This document shows, one piece after another, positions 33,921 through 44,735 of a stretch of DNA of 64,000 nt. This DNA comes from Symbiodinium natans (Eukaryota; Sar; Dinophyceae; Suessiales; Symbiodiniaceae): contig CAJNDS010002551.1 in the NCBI GenBank assembly GCA_905221605.1, positions 200,001 through 264,000 on the forward strand, in the 5' to 3' direction. Position numbers and translations under genes: made by a program. The notes beneath the pieces were generated by a model. The model was not told the origin of the DNA, ran no database searches, and was given only the letters and a program-made list of their open reading frames with translations. Each line of letters begins with the position of its first letter. The first letter of the stretch is position 1.

Positions 33921-33935
33921 AGCTGCTGCTTCTGC

Positions 33936-33970
<35 letters not shown>
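33921..33970 (+). repeat. (CTG)n microsatellite
   Basis: A perfect CTG run at about 33936-33970, preceded by interrupted CTG units. Confidence 0.95.
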
Positions 33971-34439
33971 AGAGCAACCAAAACTAAAATTCCAGCCAGC
34001 TCACGGAAACGTCGATTCCAGCACGAAGCTTGCACAGAGCACCCGCTTCGTCCCGGGGCGGGGCCTGAAGTCTCGGGCACTCGGGCACTGCGCCATATCA
34101 CCAAGGGGAAACTGGTTTGTATATTGTCGTGCGTGCTCTTCGTGTTTGCCGCGGTGTGTGAGTGTGCTCGTGTGGGACGGCCCTCTGTCTCGGATCCCTT
34201 CTTTCAGGGTATCTCTTAAATGGGATCCTGTAGCGAGGCATTCCAGCAAAACAACCCGCACTAGGCGTAGTCATATGAAGGTTGGAACGCGTGCTGGATG
34301 CAGAGGGCGTTTTTTGACGAAAACGATTACAGTGTACAGATTCGTGCGTCCAGGCTGGACGAAGCGAATAGAAGCAATGGGAGGAATTGCAAAAAGCGAG
34401 ACGCATCATTGAAGTGCATAGTGAATGTGGTCTGTTCAG

Positions 34440-34523
34440 GCTCGTGAGGAGGCTCGTGAGGAGACCTACAAACTTATCGACACCTTGAAAGCACAAGTGG
34501 CCCAGCAGCATAACGGGCCTTGA
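34440..34523 (+). CDS. Terminal coiled-coil exon
   Basis: After a CTGTTCAG acceptor at 34439 the frame reads AREEAREETYKLIDTLKAQV, then AQQHNGP and TGA at 34521. The heptad-like, Glu-rich helix is a typical protein end. Just upstream, a different frame has a similar helix (EELQKARRIIEVHSE, from 34381). The two frames cannot be joined by any credible intron, so a frameshift is possible. Parent gene unknown. Confidence 0.4.
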   Translation, partial: AREEAREETYKLIDTLKAQVAQQHNGP

Positions 34524-34881
34524 TGTGTTGAGCATTCGTACACCTAAAATGATCCTAAAATGTTAGCCTGCACATGACATGAACTGTACGCCGTACGCGT
34601 AAACGTAAGATTGCATCCAAATTTCAAATTGTTGCCTCAAAACGCCAGCTCGCTGATTTTTGGGTGATCTCGGTGCCGTTGTTGCCGGACCTGTCTTCTA
34701 TGTCTTCTGTAATTTGGGCATATGATCGTGCTTTAGTTCAGTTCGGTTCCACAGGAATTCAAAGCAGCAATGGCGAAAATGCAGTTTGTCTGTGGGCGGA
34801 GTTTGCACACATCGCACATGCCTCGCACGTACCGCAGGATAACAAACTCGCACAGACCAGGGGTTTGTTTCAAACCCTCAG

Positions 34882-34984
34882 CCTGGCAGCCTTTGGCCGG
34901 AGACGTCCCTGTACCAGTACACCATGCCGATCAACGAAGGCTCCGGGAAAGGGTTTGCAGGATTCTGTCACATTGAAATACATT
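34882..34984 (+). CDS. Possible RRM-type RNA-binding exon
   Basis: The + frame reads LYQYTMPINEGSGKGFAGFC followed by HIEIH and a stop at 34982. The element GKGFAGFCHIE resembles the RNP1 strand of an RNA-recognition motif, and the preceding MPINEGS fits the loop before it. This is one short exon; the RNP2 strand and the flanking exons were not found, so the call is tentative. Confidence 0.3.
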
Positions 34985-34999
34985 GACAGTTTCGTTTGA

Positions 35000-36759
35000 G
35001 CAGCAATTCACTCAGTGTCGTTTTAAGCAGCAATTGACGACCATCTTCCATTGATTTCCGGTTGCCCGGTGGCCAGGGAGGCGACGCGAAGTGCATTGCC
35101 GTGTCATGCAACACTGGCAGGAAGCCATCAGCCATATGGGAACACGTACCGGGAGGCAGAAGCTCACCCATTGCCACCGCAACAGATCTGCAGATGATGC
35201 ACGATGGCAGGTCATCAACTGGTTCACCAACTACGATGAATCGCAGATCTCCAAGCACGCGGGCTGCAAGCGTTGATTCGATTCCGGCATCGTTGAGAAA
35301 AAGGTCTCGCACGTCTACGTAACTCCGCTGACCGACTAGATGAGCATGTGTAGCTGTTCAAAGATCAGTTGGGCTGTCCTGTTAACTCACGCGTTGCTAG
35401 TTGTACTACAACATGCGACTGTCAAAGTCTCACTGCACGTCATTGAGCAAAGCATGTTAAGACCGCGAATTGTGTTGGGATGTGCTGCGTGTGTGACGGA
35501 TCCGTTCGCAAGTGCCATATGGGCTTCATTCGGCTGACATCACAAGCGGGCAGGGCAACGATGTGCAAGCGCACGGGTACGTCTGACGCATTATTCAGAT
35601 ATCGGCACGGCACAGCCTGTTTGTAGACATGGTCGATGCAAAGTCTGAAACATCTATGCTGGGCTACAATTGCAATCAACGCACGAATGTCAATCAGGCA
35701 CATGCGCCCCTGAGCCCGAAGTCCACTGCAGCGGTCAAGCACGCAACTGCCATCACGAAGCTTCCGTACATTAACTTTAGATTTCTCATCTGGCTTGCAA
35801 GCCTTGTTTACTGGCGGTGGTCCAGACATGCTGCTACGCAGATGAGGCCTGGATTCAGATGTTCCAGAGTCATGTGGGAAGTAGTCACCAAGCACTTCTC
35901 ATTGTCATCCTAAATGCATGAAAGACTGTGAGCCTCTGAGTTCCTTTCTGAGTTCCTTGACGATCGACTGCATACACGCATCTTTGGCCTTGTACCAGTC
36001 CCGAATATGTTTGCTGCTAGAAAACCTGCGGCCCACGCTGTAGCTGTGCTACATGGTGTAACGTAACAATGCAGCCAAGCAGGCCTTGTATTTACTCCAA
36101 TTGCTGCTGTATGAGGTTTTCGCATTCAGTTCGTCACAGAAACAGCAGTTTGAACTGAAAGGCGCTTTTGTTAAGAAGGGGCGTTTTTTGGTTTGTGTGG
36201 TTTCTCTGGTCTTATAGTGCTTTGGTGGTGCAGGGTGCAGGCTTGGGGAACTTCTAGGTTGGGTGATCGTCGACTTTTGTCCTGTCCAGTTGCTGCTAGT
36301 CCTTGTTCAGGGGAGACCTTTTCTGCGGCACGCGCAGAAGATCGCAGAACCAATCAGCACGGACAGACAGGGAGAGGTAGAGCAAGAACAAAGTTAAGGC
36401 CTCAAGAGGGATGCTTGGCCCAGCTGCAGGGTTCGCTTCAAGAAAAGGTAGGTTGACGAGTCATCAGAGATGAGCCAGAGCCTTTGTGCAGGGGCCCCTG
36501 GGGCCTTGTACCCCGTTGGTCAGATAGACTGAGACAACCGAGGCTGCGAGCCACGCTGGAGGGTCCCCCTCCCATACTCAGCAGAAGAAGAAGCGCGCTT
36601 CTGCTCCTCGCTTTTCATAATGAACGCGAAAAATCTTATACCATTTTTATACTGACATATCGTAATGCTTATATGTGGTGATATATCTTTTTTGTTTTGC
36701 GGTATCATATAATTATGCTGTTTTGAAGCAGGGAGGCAGGCAGTCTCCCCTGCCCCCTG
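35000..36759. other. No supported gene
   Basis: Open frames of 60-150 codons occur on both strands without recognisable domains or phased introns. An AT-rich section around 36630-36720 with TATATC and ATATCG motifs precedes the tandem repeat. Confidence 0.35.
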
Positions 36760-37160
36760 CCCCCCCGCCCATTTGCAAAAAGCAAGCTGGCATGACGTGT
36801 TTCTCTGTTTCTGAATAGGAAAACCACTATGTTCTCCAAGGTTTCATAGGAAAACCTCCATTTCCTCAAGCTGGCACGGGTAACAATGAAGAACAAGCGG
36901 GGAATGGGGCTCCATTTGCAAACGCCGTGCTCGCATGACGGGTTTGGAAAGGATTCGTACTTTTTGTATTGCAAGTCTCTTCATTGCAACATACAAGTCC
37001 TCGTCATGGGCTGAGGTTTCTTTCAAAGCTGGGGTAAAAGCAAAAGGAGGGGCGTTTGGAGCCTGCCGCCCCTCCATTGGCAACCACAGTGCTCGCACGA
37101 TGGGTTTGGAAGGGGTTTCTATGTTTTTTAATGCAAGTCTCTTCATGTAAGGGCCTCCGA
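36760..37160 (+). repeat. Diverged tandem repeat, unit about 160 bp
   Basis: The strings TTTGCAAACGCCGTGCTCGC (36913) and TTGGCAACCACAGTGCTCGC (37074) each continue with a GGGTTTGGAA-type string and, about 40 bp later, GCAAGTCTCTTCAT. That gives two copies spaced about 161 bp apart. A third, more diverged copy starts near 36768, and another copy lies at 3757-3810. On the minus strand the copies give paired peptides beginning MKRLA, but this follows from the DNA repeat and is not evidence of a gene. Confidence 0.65.
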
Positions 37161-37562
37161 AGGCTCTGAAAGTTTTTTATGCCCCCCAAAAGTCGTAGGA
37201 GTTATTTGATAGTTATTTGTTTGAAATTGTTTGTGGCTTTGTGGGCCTTTGTGGGTTATTGCTGGGGTTGTGGCTTGGGCATCGTCTCGGAAGAAGACCA
37301 CTCACTTCCCACTTTGCAACCCACAGCAGCTACCGCAATAGCGCGCCTACCCGCTCAGACCCTACACATCGTGTCAGTGTTCACAATCACTGCAAAAATT
37401 GGTTTCGTCAGGTGGTTGCTGTTGTGTTGGCTGGGGCGCAACCATGCGCAGCTCGAGCCAACCATTGTCACTGAGGCCAGTTTGACAGGTATGCTTGGGC
37501 GACAAGGGACATGCGGGAAGTACGAAAGGATAGGAAGGGCGCAAATATGATACTCTGTGACC

Positions 37563-38208
37563 ATGTGCGGTCCGAAGGCTGCATCATCAGGACCCTCAAG
37601 CTATGAAGCGAAGCAGGAATCAGTAGCTCACACACCGGGTGCAATCAAGGGAACAACTCTGCAACGCTTCGTCGGGCAGGTGACTTGGGAAGGGCCCAAG
37701 GAGATCGTCTTCAGCATGGAGGATGTGAAGCCAATGGCTCTGGATGATATCGCATCTGTGCTGCCAGCGGCAGGACGGGTGTCCGATTAGTTGTTTACAG
37801 CGTACACTAACCGTTGCGACTCTGCATTTCGCCGCAGGACCTTTCCGGTGGGCTGTTGATGCAGATGCTCCCGATCAGTTCTTGGCGGAGATGATGCAGC
37901 TGGTCCAGCCGGCACCTTGACGACATGGGAGTCGAATAGTTGTTGTTTCCTTGCAGTTTCGATTTGAAACGAGGCCGGCTTTCAGAGAAAAGTTGGTGCC
38001 ACTGCTGGAGTCGCGGTTTCCCGGCTCTAGCCATCCCTGTGCAGAGGCTACGGACATGGATGGGTTAGGAACTACTATGCAGCCGAATGGGGTGCCATGT
38101 GTGTTCGCACTGTGGGAAAGGATGTGGCGAAGCATTGTCCGCGTCATAAGACAGACGCTCCTCTGCATTGCTTAGGCGATGCACTCAGTCTTGACGATGC
38201 TGGTTAGT
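37563..38208 (+). CDS. Unknown protein, three phased exons
   Basis: Exon 1 starts at ATG 37563 (MCGPKAASSGPSSYEAKQES) and reads to 37773 (LDDIASVLPAAG). A 64-nt GA-AG intron (37774-37837) joins in phase to exon 2, 37838-37911 (PFRWAVDADAPDQFLAEMM). A 45-nt GC-AG intron (37912-37956) joins in phase to exon 3 (FRFETRPAFREKLVPLLESR). Near 38062 the best frame shifts by one base to RNYYAAEWGAMCVRTVGKDV and KHCPRHKTDAPLHCLGDALS, ending TAG at about 38206. The Cys/His-rich tail could bind metal. Two introns agreeing in phase make a real gene likely. The shift at 38062 suggests an unrecognised splice, an error or decay. Family unknown. Confidence 0.6.
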
Positions 38209-38547
38209 GGCAAAAGTCCTCCTTGTCTCTCTGTGTGTGTATGCATGCGGAAGAAGCAGTAGTCATTGGGGAAGGTCGAGCCTGTCCACATGAGAGGTCC
38301 TAGGACATCGTTTGCTACTCAAAGTGTGGCCAAAACAAAGGGTTTGCTCCAAGCGATGACCGAGGTCTCCATACCCCGCACGTGTCCGCCGCATGTGTAG
38401 AGGAAGTGCAGCACTCCGTGTCAGAGCCTCAGAGACTTCAGCATCGTCCTATGTCCGGCCTAGCGAGGAGCCCTTGCAGTTCGGGAAAACCATTACTAAG
38501 TCAATGGAACCGAACGCAAGATCCAAGACACGTGCAGACGAAATCAA

Positions 38548-38880
38548 TTGATGGAAAGTACGGTGACTCCTGTTGAGTTTTTGGAGCCTGTGGCAAGACA
38601 CTTGCTGTCTAGTGCTAGGGCTGTAGGAGTAAGATTTCCATCTGCTTGGAAGGCCGTTTGTATGCAGCGAGGAGGTTCAAAGATTCTGCAATCACCGGCG
38701 ACCAGAAGGCTCTTCAAGCGCGTGCTCCCATACAGCGTTGCTTGTGGGCTACTGAAGACATGCAACACGACTCCTGAGCAGGCTTGCTGGGATGTTTGGA
38801 GAAGCACGGGGTTCACTTGGGTAGCAGATGCGTGGCGGCCCCAGGTGTGCTTCCGCGAGAAAAGGAATCTCTTCTCACCT
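38548..38880 (+). CDS. Long open frame, possible unknown exon
   Basis: Part of a 237-codon + frame. The first 110 codons look protein-like (VEFLEPVARHLLSSARAVGV, SKILQSPATRRLFKRV, ACWDVWRSTGFTWVADAW). After about 38880 the frame overlaps the next gene in another phase and becomes Pro/Ser-rich, so only the first part is proposed. No family, and no splice sites placed. Confidence 0.3.
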
Positions 38881-39020
38881 CTCTTCATTTCTGATTCAAT
38901 TGTTCGTCCGTCTATCTGTTTGTTTGCGCGTGCGTCTGCCTTTTGGCCCACTTTTGGCCCCTTCCCCACGCTCGGTGTGGCACTGCTCGGTGTTAAGCTG
39001 ACATTCATGTGCTCCTCGCC

Positions 39021-39569
39021 ATGTCTACCAAGATCCCATCCGGCGATCCTCGTAGTGACCAGCTCCGGTTTGTTTTTCATATCGAGCTTCCACAAGATGA
39101 GGCAGCAGAAGGAGATGATCTTGGGAGTGTGCCCTTCCATCCCACATCATTTCCGATGTGCCCTCCCTTCGCCCGCATCTCCCTCCCCGTCTCCCCGCCC
39201 CACCCCACCTGGCCCCTCCGCCACCCCCCCCCCCTCCCCTCCTTTACTGCAGTGCCCCTGAATGATCCTCTGACCAGCGCTGCTTACCAAGAAAGCCAAA
39301 CACGTATAAGTAAGAACTCAACGCCATGTGTAGGCATGTTCTGTGCGGACTTGGACCGGCAGGTTGATGCTGTGGTGGCCGCTAGGCATGCTTTGGCAAG
39401 CTTGGAGTGGTCACACAAGCGAGCCCGATTCTCAGAGTTTGCAACTCGCAAAAGCCAAGCAGGATCACGATGCCTGAGTCGAGGAGAGGTTGTGACTGTA
39501 CCCATGTCATCTTGTCATTCGATGTGTGCCCCGACGGTGCTATGGTCCAATCCGGTACCCAGTCTTTAG
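39021..39569 (+). CDS. Unknown protein, uninterrupted frame of about 180 codons
   Basis: Starts at ATG 39021 (MSTKIPSGDPRSDQLRFVFH, IELPQDEAAEGDDLG) and runs without a stop to 39569. A C-rich tract at 39185-39240 encodes Pro-rich sequence. After it the frame reads PLNDPLTSAAYQESQTRI and then DLDRQVDAVVAARHALASLE, a helical segment. The C-tract is followed by CTTTACTGCAG, so it may instead be a polypyrimidine tract of an intron whose removal keeps the frame. A possible GTAAGA donor lies at about 39308. No family recognised. It sits 160 bp upstream of the carrier gene in the same direction. Confidence 0.5.
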   Translation: MSTKIPSGDPRSDQLRFVFHIELPQDEAAEGDDLGSVPFHPTSFPMCPPFARISLPVSPPHPTWPLRHPPPLPSFTAVPLNDPLTSAAYQESQTRISKNSTPCVGMFCADLDRQVDAVVAARHALASLEWSHKRARFSEFATRKSQAGSRCLSRGEVVTVPMSSCHSMCAPTVLWSNPVPSL

Positions 39570-39729
39570 CTGAAGACGAACGCGTTTCTTTGATACACCT
39601 TGAACTCTACAAACCAAGACCCTTCACTCCTTACTCAGTGAAGACTTGCAAGCGCAATATATAACTACACTGCTAGGCTGTACTGCCAGGCTGCGCCTTT
39701 GAAGCCAGTGGCCATTTGTCGCTTTTTTC

Positions 39730-42700
39730 ATGGCTGCATTTTGTGGCAGATCAGCAGATTTTCCGTCTGCTCGATGTAGTAGTTTGGTGTCCGATTCCGT
39801 GTCGGCACAAAAGTTATCAAGCTGCAAAAGGCAAGAGTCAGCCCGGCACATCAATTCACCTTCCATTTCCGCAGTTGGAAGTACAACCTTGTTCGGTGTC
39901 ATTCGTCTCCGCCCAGCAAGACGCTCCAGAATTGCTAGGCGGTTTGGCAGGCACGGGGACTGGCTTGGAAGCTCACTTCGAGGGGTTAGCATCGCTGTCC
40001 TGTTGCTGGCCTCTGTCCACTTCGCTGATGTAGGCTCAGCTGGTGCGAGCCAGTTTGATTTGGATTATTCTGTCAATGCTGGTCCTATGACACCAGCGGC
40101 GACACTAGCGGCGACGACAACAGCGACGGCAGCAGCGACACCAGCGACACCCGCAGCACCAAAGAATATCTTCGCCCCGTGGCTGGACAAATGGGCAGAG
40201 GTGAAAGTCGACAGTGACACGGAGAACGAATACTGGGTATTGGGCGAGCTGCCTCTTTATGGCCCGGTTCGCATTCTCAGGAAAGAGACATCTGTCCTTG
40301 AGGTCATTGTCAGCGGATTTCTCGCCGGCTTCGTTGTGGAACTGAGCACTGCGCTCTTGCTTCACCCTTTAGACACGCTCAAAACAAGACTTCAGACTGG
40401 CCAGGGCCCGTTTCTCCCAGACCCCGTGCTGTACAAGCGCCTGTATGATGGCTTCCTTCCTGTCTTCGCAACTGTTCCAGCACTCTCTGTCTTCTGGGCA
40501 GTGAAGGACATCGTGCGAAGAAGTTTAATCGGAGTTGTCAAAGCAAGTCTGCCCTTGGCGGTGGCGGATGTCTTGTCGTCAACTCTGGCATCTGCATGTG
40601 GTGAGGCTGCATACGTTGCGGTCAAGACACCTGGACAGGTGTTAAAGATTGAACAGCAGGCAGCATTATTTGAGGAGGACCGTGTGCGGCAGCGCTATGG
40701 TGATGAAGACAACTCCTACACCAGCAAGAGCTTCAATTTGAACTTTGTCCGCCTGTGGGAGGAGCAACTGAGCAACACACAGTTGGACTTGGGCTCGTGT
40801 AGTTTTTGTTTGTTGCGCGACTCTGGACCTCCTGCACGTAGAAGATGGCCATCTAAGAAATGGCAAGCTTAGCCCCTGCAGGAGAGCTTGCGGAACTTTC
40901 CAATCCTTTGTGCCGTGCTCAGTAGCTCCATCCTTGCGAGTACATGTTCAGATGCCACTCTGTTATCTGACATTGTATGCAACCTTGAATCTGGAACTGA
41001 AAAAGGTTCAGTTGAGTGCTTGAGACTCAAGGCCTCGTAGGCATGGAAATTGCAGAGACTGGAGGATAGCGAGGACACACAAAGGGAGGAGGCATGCAAG
41101 GGCCAGCGCATTGGGATCTGAAGTGGCGTTTTTGCAGCAAACCAGCCCTTGGAAGACTTTCAGCGCCTGAGGGCCTGCAGCAATAGCAAACGCCAGCCAT
41201 GGGAGAGACGAGCAGGAGGCCGTAACGAAGGAGAGGCCTGACACGGCCTAACACGGAGTCACGAACGCACAGGCTTAGAGTTTTAGATGGTTTCACAGTT
41301 TTACACGACAAGACGAAGGCTCACGAACTTAAACTTTGGCAGCCGAAAGGACGGCAACTGATTCACTCAATGCGGAAGGCCTGCAAGCATGCCCCCATCT
41401 CGAAGGTTTTGTGCCATCCGCACCTCGAGTGAACTCATCGGGGGTTGATCGAGAGGGGAATTGGTGCAGCTGAGGACCGCTGCGTAGGTGATCGTCTGTT
41501 GCTGTCCGCACAAGAGTAAGGACGCCACCATATGCCCATCTTGGCTCAGAACTCTCCGCGAAGCTCTTATCATAAAGTCTCATGCCCGAGATGCCCGAGT
41601 CACAGATTTGTCGCAGGACGAGTGGAAGTCACTATGCTATACGGGTGGCGCAAGTCTGTGGTCGCAGCAGTCACGGGGCCGTGTTTGCCAAAATTTGGGA
41701 ACCCACAAAGATCAGCATGCTTAAGGCTACCGCCATGTCCTTCCCTGGACTGCCTGGTTTTCTCCTTTGGACAGTTCTTTATGTCAATGTAAGGAGACCT
41801 AAACTCAAATTAGCCTCCGAGTCATAGAAGGCTCGCACTTTGTGGAGCCCCGTCCAAGTTGCCTCTTCTCCGTTCTAAGAAGCTCACAAAACAGAAACGT
41901 GCCACGGTATGATGTACGCCAAAGGCAAAAGGGAAGATTCAACTGACGAACAACCATCTCGGCGAAGTTATGTTAAGTTTGATGGGCCGACTAAAGGTCT
42001 ACAAGATTTTGCAAAAATGCCGGGGGCGTTGTGGATTTGATCTGTTTTGATTGGCTCTTTCGAAGCTTCATTTGCGGGAGAAGTCGAGAGAGATTTGCCG
42101 AGTGGCCTGTTGCCCATGTGCAGTTAATGATCCAGCCTCCATGAACCTCCATCAGCCTCCTCATGCGCCGCAGGTGCTGTGGATGTCCCGCAGGTGGCTC
42201 TGCGGACAGCAGTGTTTGTCACCCTTCATGACTCGGGCTTGTTTGCTTCGGGTCCTGGTTCCGAGCCTGGCTTGCAAAATATTTTACAAGCTTAGTGACT
42301 GTTAGTGTGGTTACAAAAGCTTGCCTTGTCTCTTGATGTTGGCACAGTTTTCCTGAGGACATCCTCATCTTCACCATTGCTTCAGCAGTCGCCTCCATCA
42401 TGCTACCCAGCTCAGAGTTTAAACACATTTGTTGCGCCGGCATTTTTCTGAGGGATGAGAGTCATTGCGGCGGGGGGGGGGGGGGCACATCCCAGCAGAG
42501 GAGACTCTGGACGGGACGGGGTTTGTGTGTTTTTGATCTTTCAAAGCACTTTCGGACGAAATTGGCCAAAGGCGTCCCAAGTCCCAGGGGCCCCGCCAGC
42601 CCCAACTCCAAAGCCTTTAAAGCAGACACAAGCCGCTCAGACCTCTGCCAGGCCTCCAATTTTCGCTTCTAGGAACCTCCCAAAGCTCAGAAACCCGTCC

Positions 42701-43452
42701 CTGGAGGGGCTTCGCAAGGACTCCAGGCGCCAGGCCCCCAACACCAAACCTCAGACACCAAGGCCTCCCAGAAGGAGCCTTTTTCGAGGGGCAATGACGA
42801 TAGAAAAGCGGTTAAGACGAGGGTGGAGCACAAGCGGGCAAGTGGGTGTTTAAGCGCCAGCGCACCCCCTCAATGAGACACCCTAAATCCTAAACCTTAA
42901 ACTGGCGAGAGCACCTGCCCACCTACATGGGTGCTCAAGCCTCTCGGACAGGGCTCAGGACAACGCTGTCCACCTGAAGAGCGTAGCTTCCTATAGAGAA
43001 GAACCCCAAACCTTTGCCAACATCAAATCGCGATGTGAAGAATGATCCCGAAATTGCGGAGGTGCACACCGCTGGACGTTGCTCGGACTCAACTTGTCCT
43101 GGATGGAGAAGGCAGGCATCGGTCATCGGTCCAGTGCTCCAAACATCAGCCGTGGGGCCGTGGGGTGGTGGCCAGGCATACAGCTCCTACCGTCCAAGCT
43201 ATGGGACATTCAGGCTCCAGCTAAATCCAGCTTAATTATTGCGGGAACATGCAGGTTCATCATCATCCAGAGACAACATGTGACTTGTCTTCTGTGGAAG
43301 CTTCTTTGTGCTCGATGGCCTTGCGAGGCTCGAGAAGGAGTTGCTGGACTCTTGGCGGGGTGGCTCCCGAGACTACTATGGAATGGTTTGGTTGTGGGAG
43401 CAGCACTCGGGCTGTGCAGGCTGCTTGGATGTGGTCCGGGATGTGATTGACA
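39730..43452 (+). CDS. Mitochondrial carrier family (SLC25-like) protein with N-terminal extension
   Basis: Exon 1, 39730 to about 40800, starts at ATG. A basic, Ser/Ala-rich leader of about 85 residues is followed by a hydrophobic segment (VSIAVLLLASVHFADVGSAG) and a Thr/Ala-rich linker. Carrier repeat 1 follows (GFLAGFVVELSTALLLHPLD then TLKTRLQTG: the P-x-D-x-x-K-x-R signature), then YDGFLPVFATVPALSVFWAV. Repeat 2 has KTPGQVLKIEQQAA, a weak signature. A likely exon near 41720-41791 (MSFPGLPGFLLWTVLYVN) ends at GTAAGG. Repeat 3: exon 42348-42401 (FPEDILIFTIASAVASIM) joins in phase by a 660-nt GC-AG intron to 43062-43115 (CTPLDVARTQLVLDGEG), then exon 43255-43452 with EGVAGLLAGWLPRLLWNG. These proteins move metabolites across organelle membranes. 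The leader plus hydrophobic segment suggests plastid or mitochondrial delivery (inference). Substrate unknown. Confidence 0.85.
42472..42485 (+). repeat. G14 homopolymer in carrier intron
   Basis: Fourteen consecutive G after CATTGCGGC, inside the 660-nt intron of the carrier gene. Confidence 0.95.
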
Positions 43453-43542
43453 CAGAGGAAACTGTCAGAGTTTGCATACTAGGAGTACTTAAGCTTTATG
43501 TATCCTCTATTGGAGGGTCGTGCAGCCTCACTTTCCGAAGCC

Positions 43543-43824
43543 ACCTTCCCAGGCTGCAGTACGAAGATGCCCGTGCACTCTTCTTGGTTGACGTTCTTGA
43601 TCGGTTCGAGAACATCGTGCAGCCAATGGTTGCACAAGCACAGTGATGCTCAGTGGCAGACGTTTACTGATGTATTCGCTGCCAGTGCCGGCACGGGCGA
43701 TGTAGCTTTTTCGATTTTCCCTTTCCGTGGTTCCGAAGGAACACTTTCAATTGACAGAGCAAGTCTTGCAAGCTTGCAGGGATCATGCTGGACAGTTCAG
43801 CATCACAGCCAATCCGCGCTGTGA
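43543..43824 (+). CDS. Coding-like exons, unknown protein
   Basis: Two + pieces: about 43559-43646 (YEDARALFLVDVLDRFENIV) and about 43652-43790 (TDVFAASAGTGDVAFSIFPF, then GSEGTLSIDRASLASLQG), in different frames. Both are protein-like and follow CTGCAG-type acceptors. They may start the gene after the carrier. No family. Confidence 0.35.
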   Translation, partial: TFPGCSTKMPVHSSWLTFLIGSRTSCSQWLHKHSDAQWQTFTDVFAASAGTGDVAFSIFPFRGSEGTLSIDRASLASLQGSCWTVQHHSQSAL

Positions 43825-44300
43825 ATGGTAGACCACTCCTTGCAAGTGCGGCATGTACAGCCAACGCCGCTTCCCTCTTGGAAACACCCACTTGCTTCCC
43901 GGCATCCTCCAGGACTCCAGCTACATGCAGATGCAGCACAGGCCATGCTGCGACACGTGGTGGGAAGCACGTGCTGCGTGTAACATGTTATGACCGCGTG
44001 CCCACCCGAGGGTTCAACCGAGTGCTTTTCATCCTCAGCTGCCGAGCAACGTCTTGTTTTGCAGAGTCAGAAAAGTTGCGACGTTTGGGCAACGCAACTA
44101 CTTGTAGGGCTATGGTTGGGTTGTCTGGCCTAGCCGCTAGCAGATTCTGATTCTTGCTGGAAATCTCTCGAAAGTCAAGCTCCACATCGCCCAGTGCATG
44201 TTAGATGACTAGCTTGAGTCTGCAAGGCTGCCGCTTCTGCTGCTGGGGACGCTACCGCTCACAAGGCTATGCCTATGCATCGGTAGAGAAGCACAGACCC

Positions 44301-44390
44301 TGCGGGTCTACGGAGCATGCGGGTCTACGGAGCATGCTCAGGCCCATGACCAAGCAGCCGGACATCCCGGACATCCCGGACATCCGCATC
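44301..44390 (+). repeat. Two short tandem duplications
   Basis: GCGGGTCTACGGAGCAT occurs twice in tandem from 44302, and CATCCCGGA three times from 44364. Confidence 0.8.
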
Positions 44391-44624
44391 AGCTCCCCCA
44401 TGCTCATCCCCACATACATCGGCCTGACGCGCACTGTCTGCCTGGCTGGGATGGTCCAAAGGTGCGGAAGCGTGATCGAATGAATTGAACGGGCCACTTG
44501 ATGCCACTTGAGCAACAAATCCCAGTTGGAGCCACTGCTGAAGGCTGCTGGCTGCTGCATACGACGCTGGTCGGCACATTGTGGCCTCTCATGCAGCAGC
44601 TTGCTTGAAATGCTTGAGTAGATT

Positions 44625-44631
44625 CGTTCTC

Positions 44632-44675
<44 letters not shown>

Positions 44676-44735
44676 CCTTTCGATCGCTCCGTTTCTCGCG
44701 CTCGCGCTTCCTTCCTCTCTCTCTCTCTCTCTCCC
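44625..44735 (+). repeat. (CT)n microsatellites, two arrays
   Basis: CT runs at 44629-44671 (interrupted once) and 44713-44734. They produce long Arg/Glu minus-strand frames that are not genes. Confidence 0.95.

Noticed and set aside
36705-37146. Minus-strand protein with internal repeat (MKRLA...)
   Set aside because: The protein repeat is a consequence of the DNA tandem repeat, and the copies have no independent coding signal.
38544-39140. 198-codon minus-strand frame
   Set aside because: It overlaps a longer + frame and a + gene with a good start; no domain.
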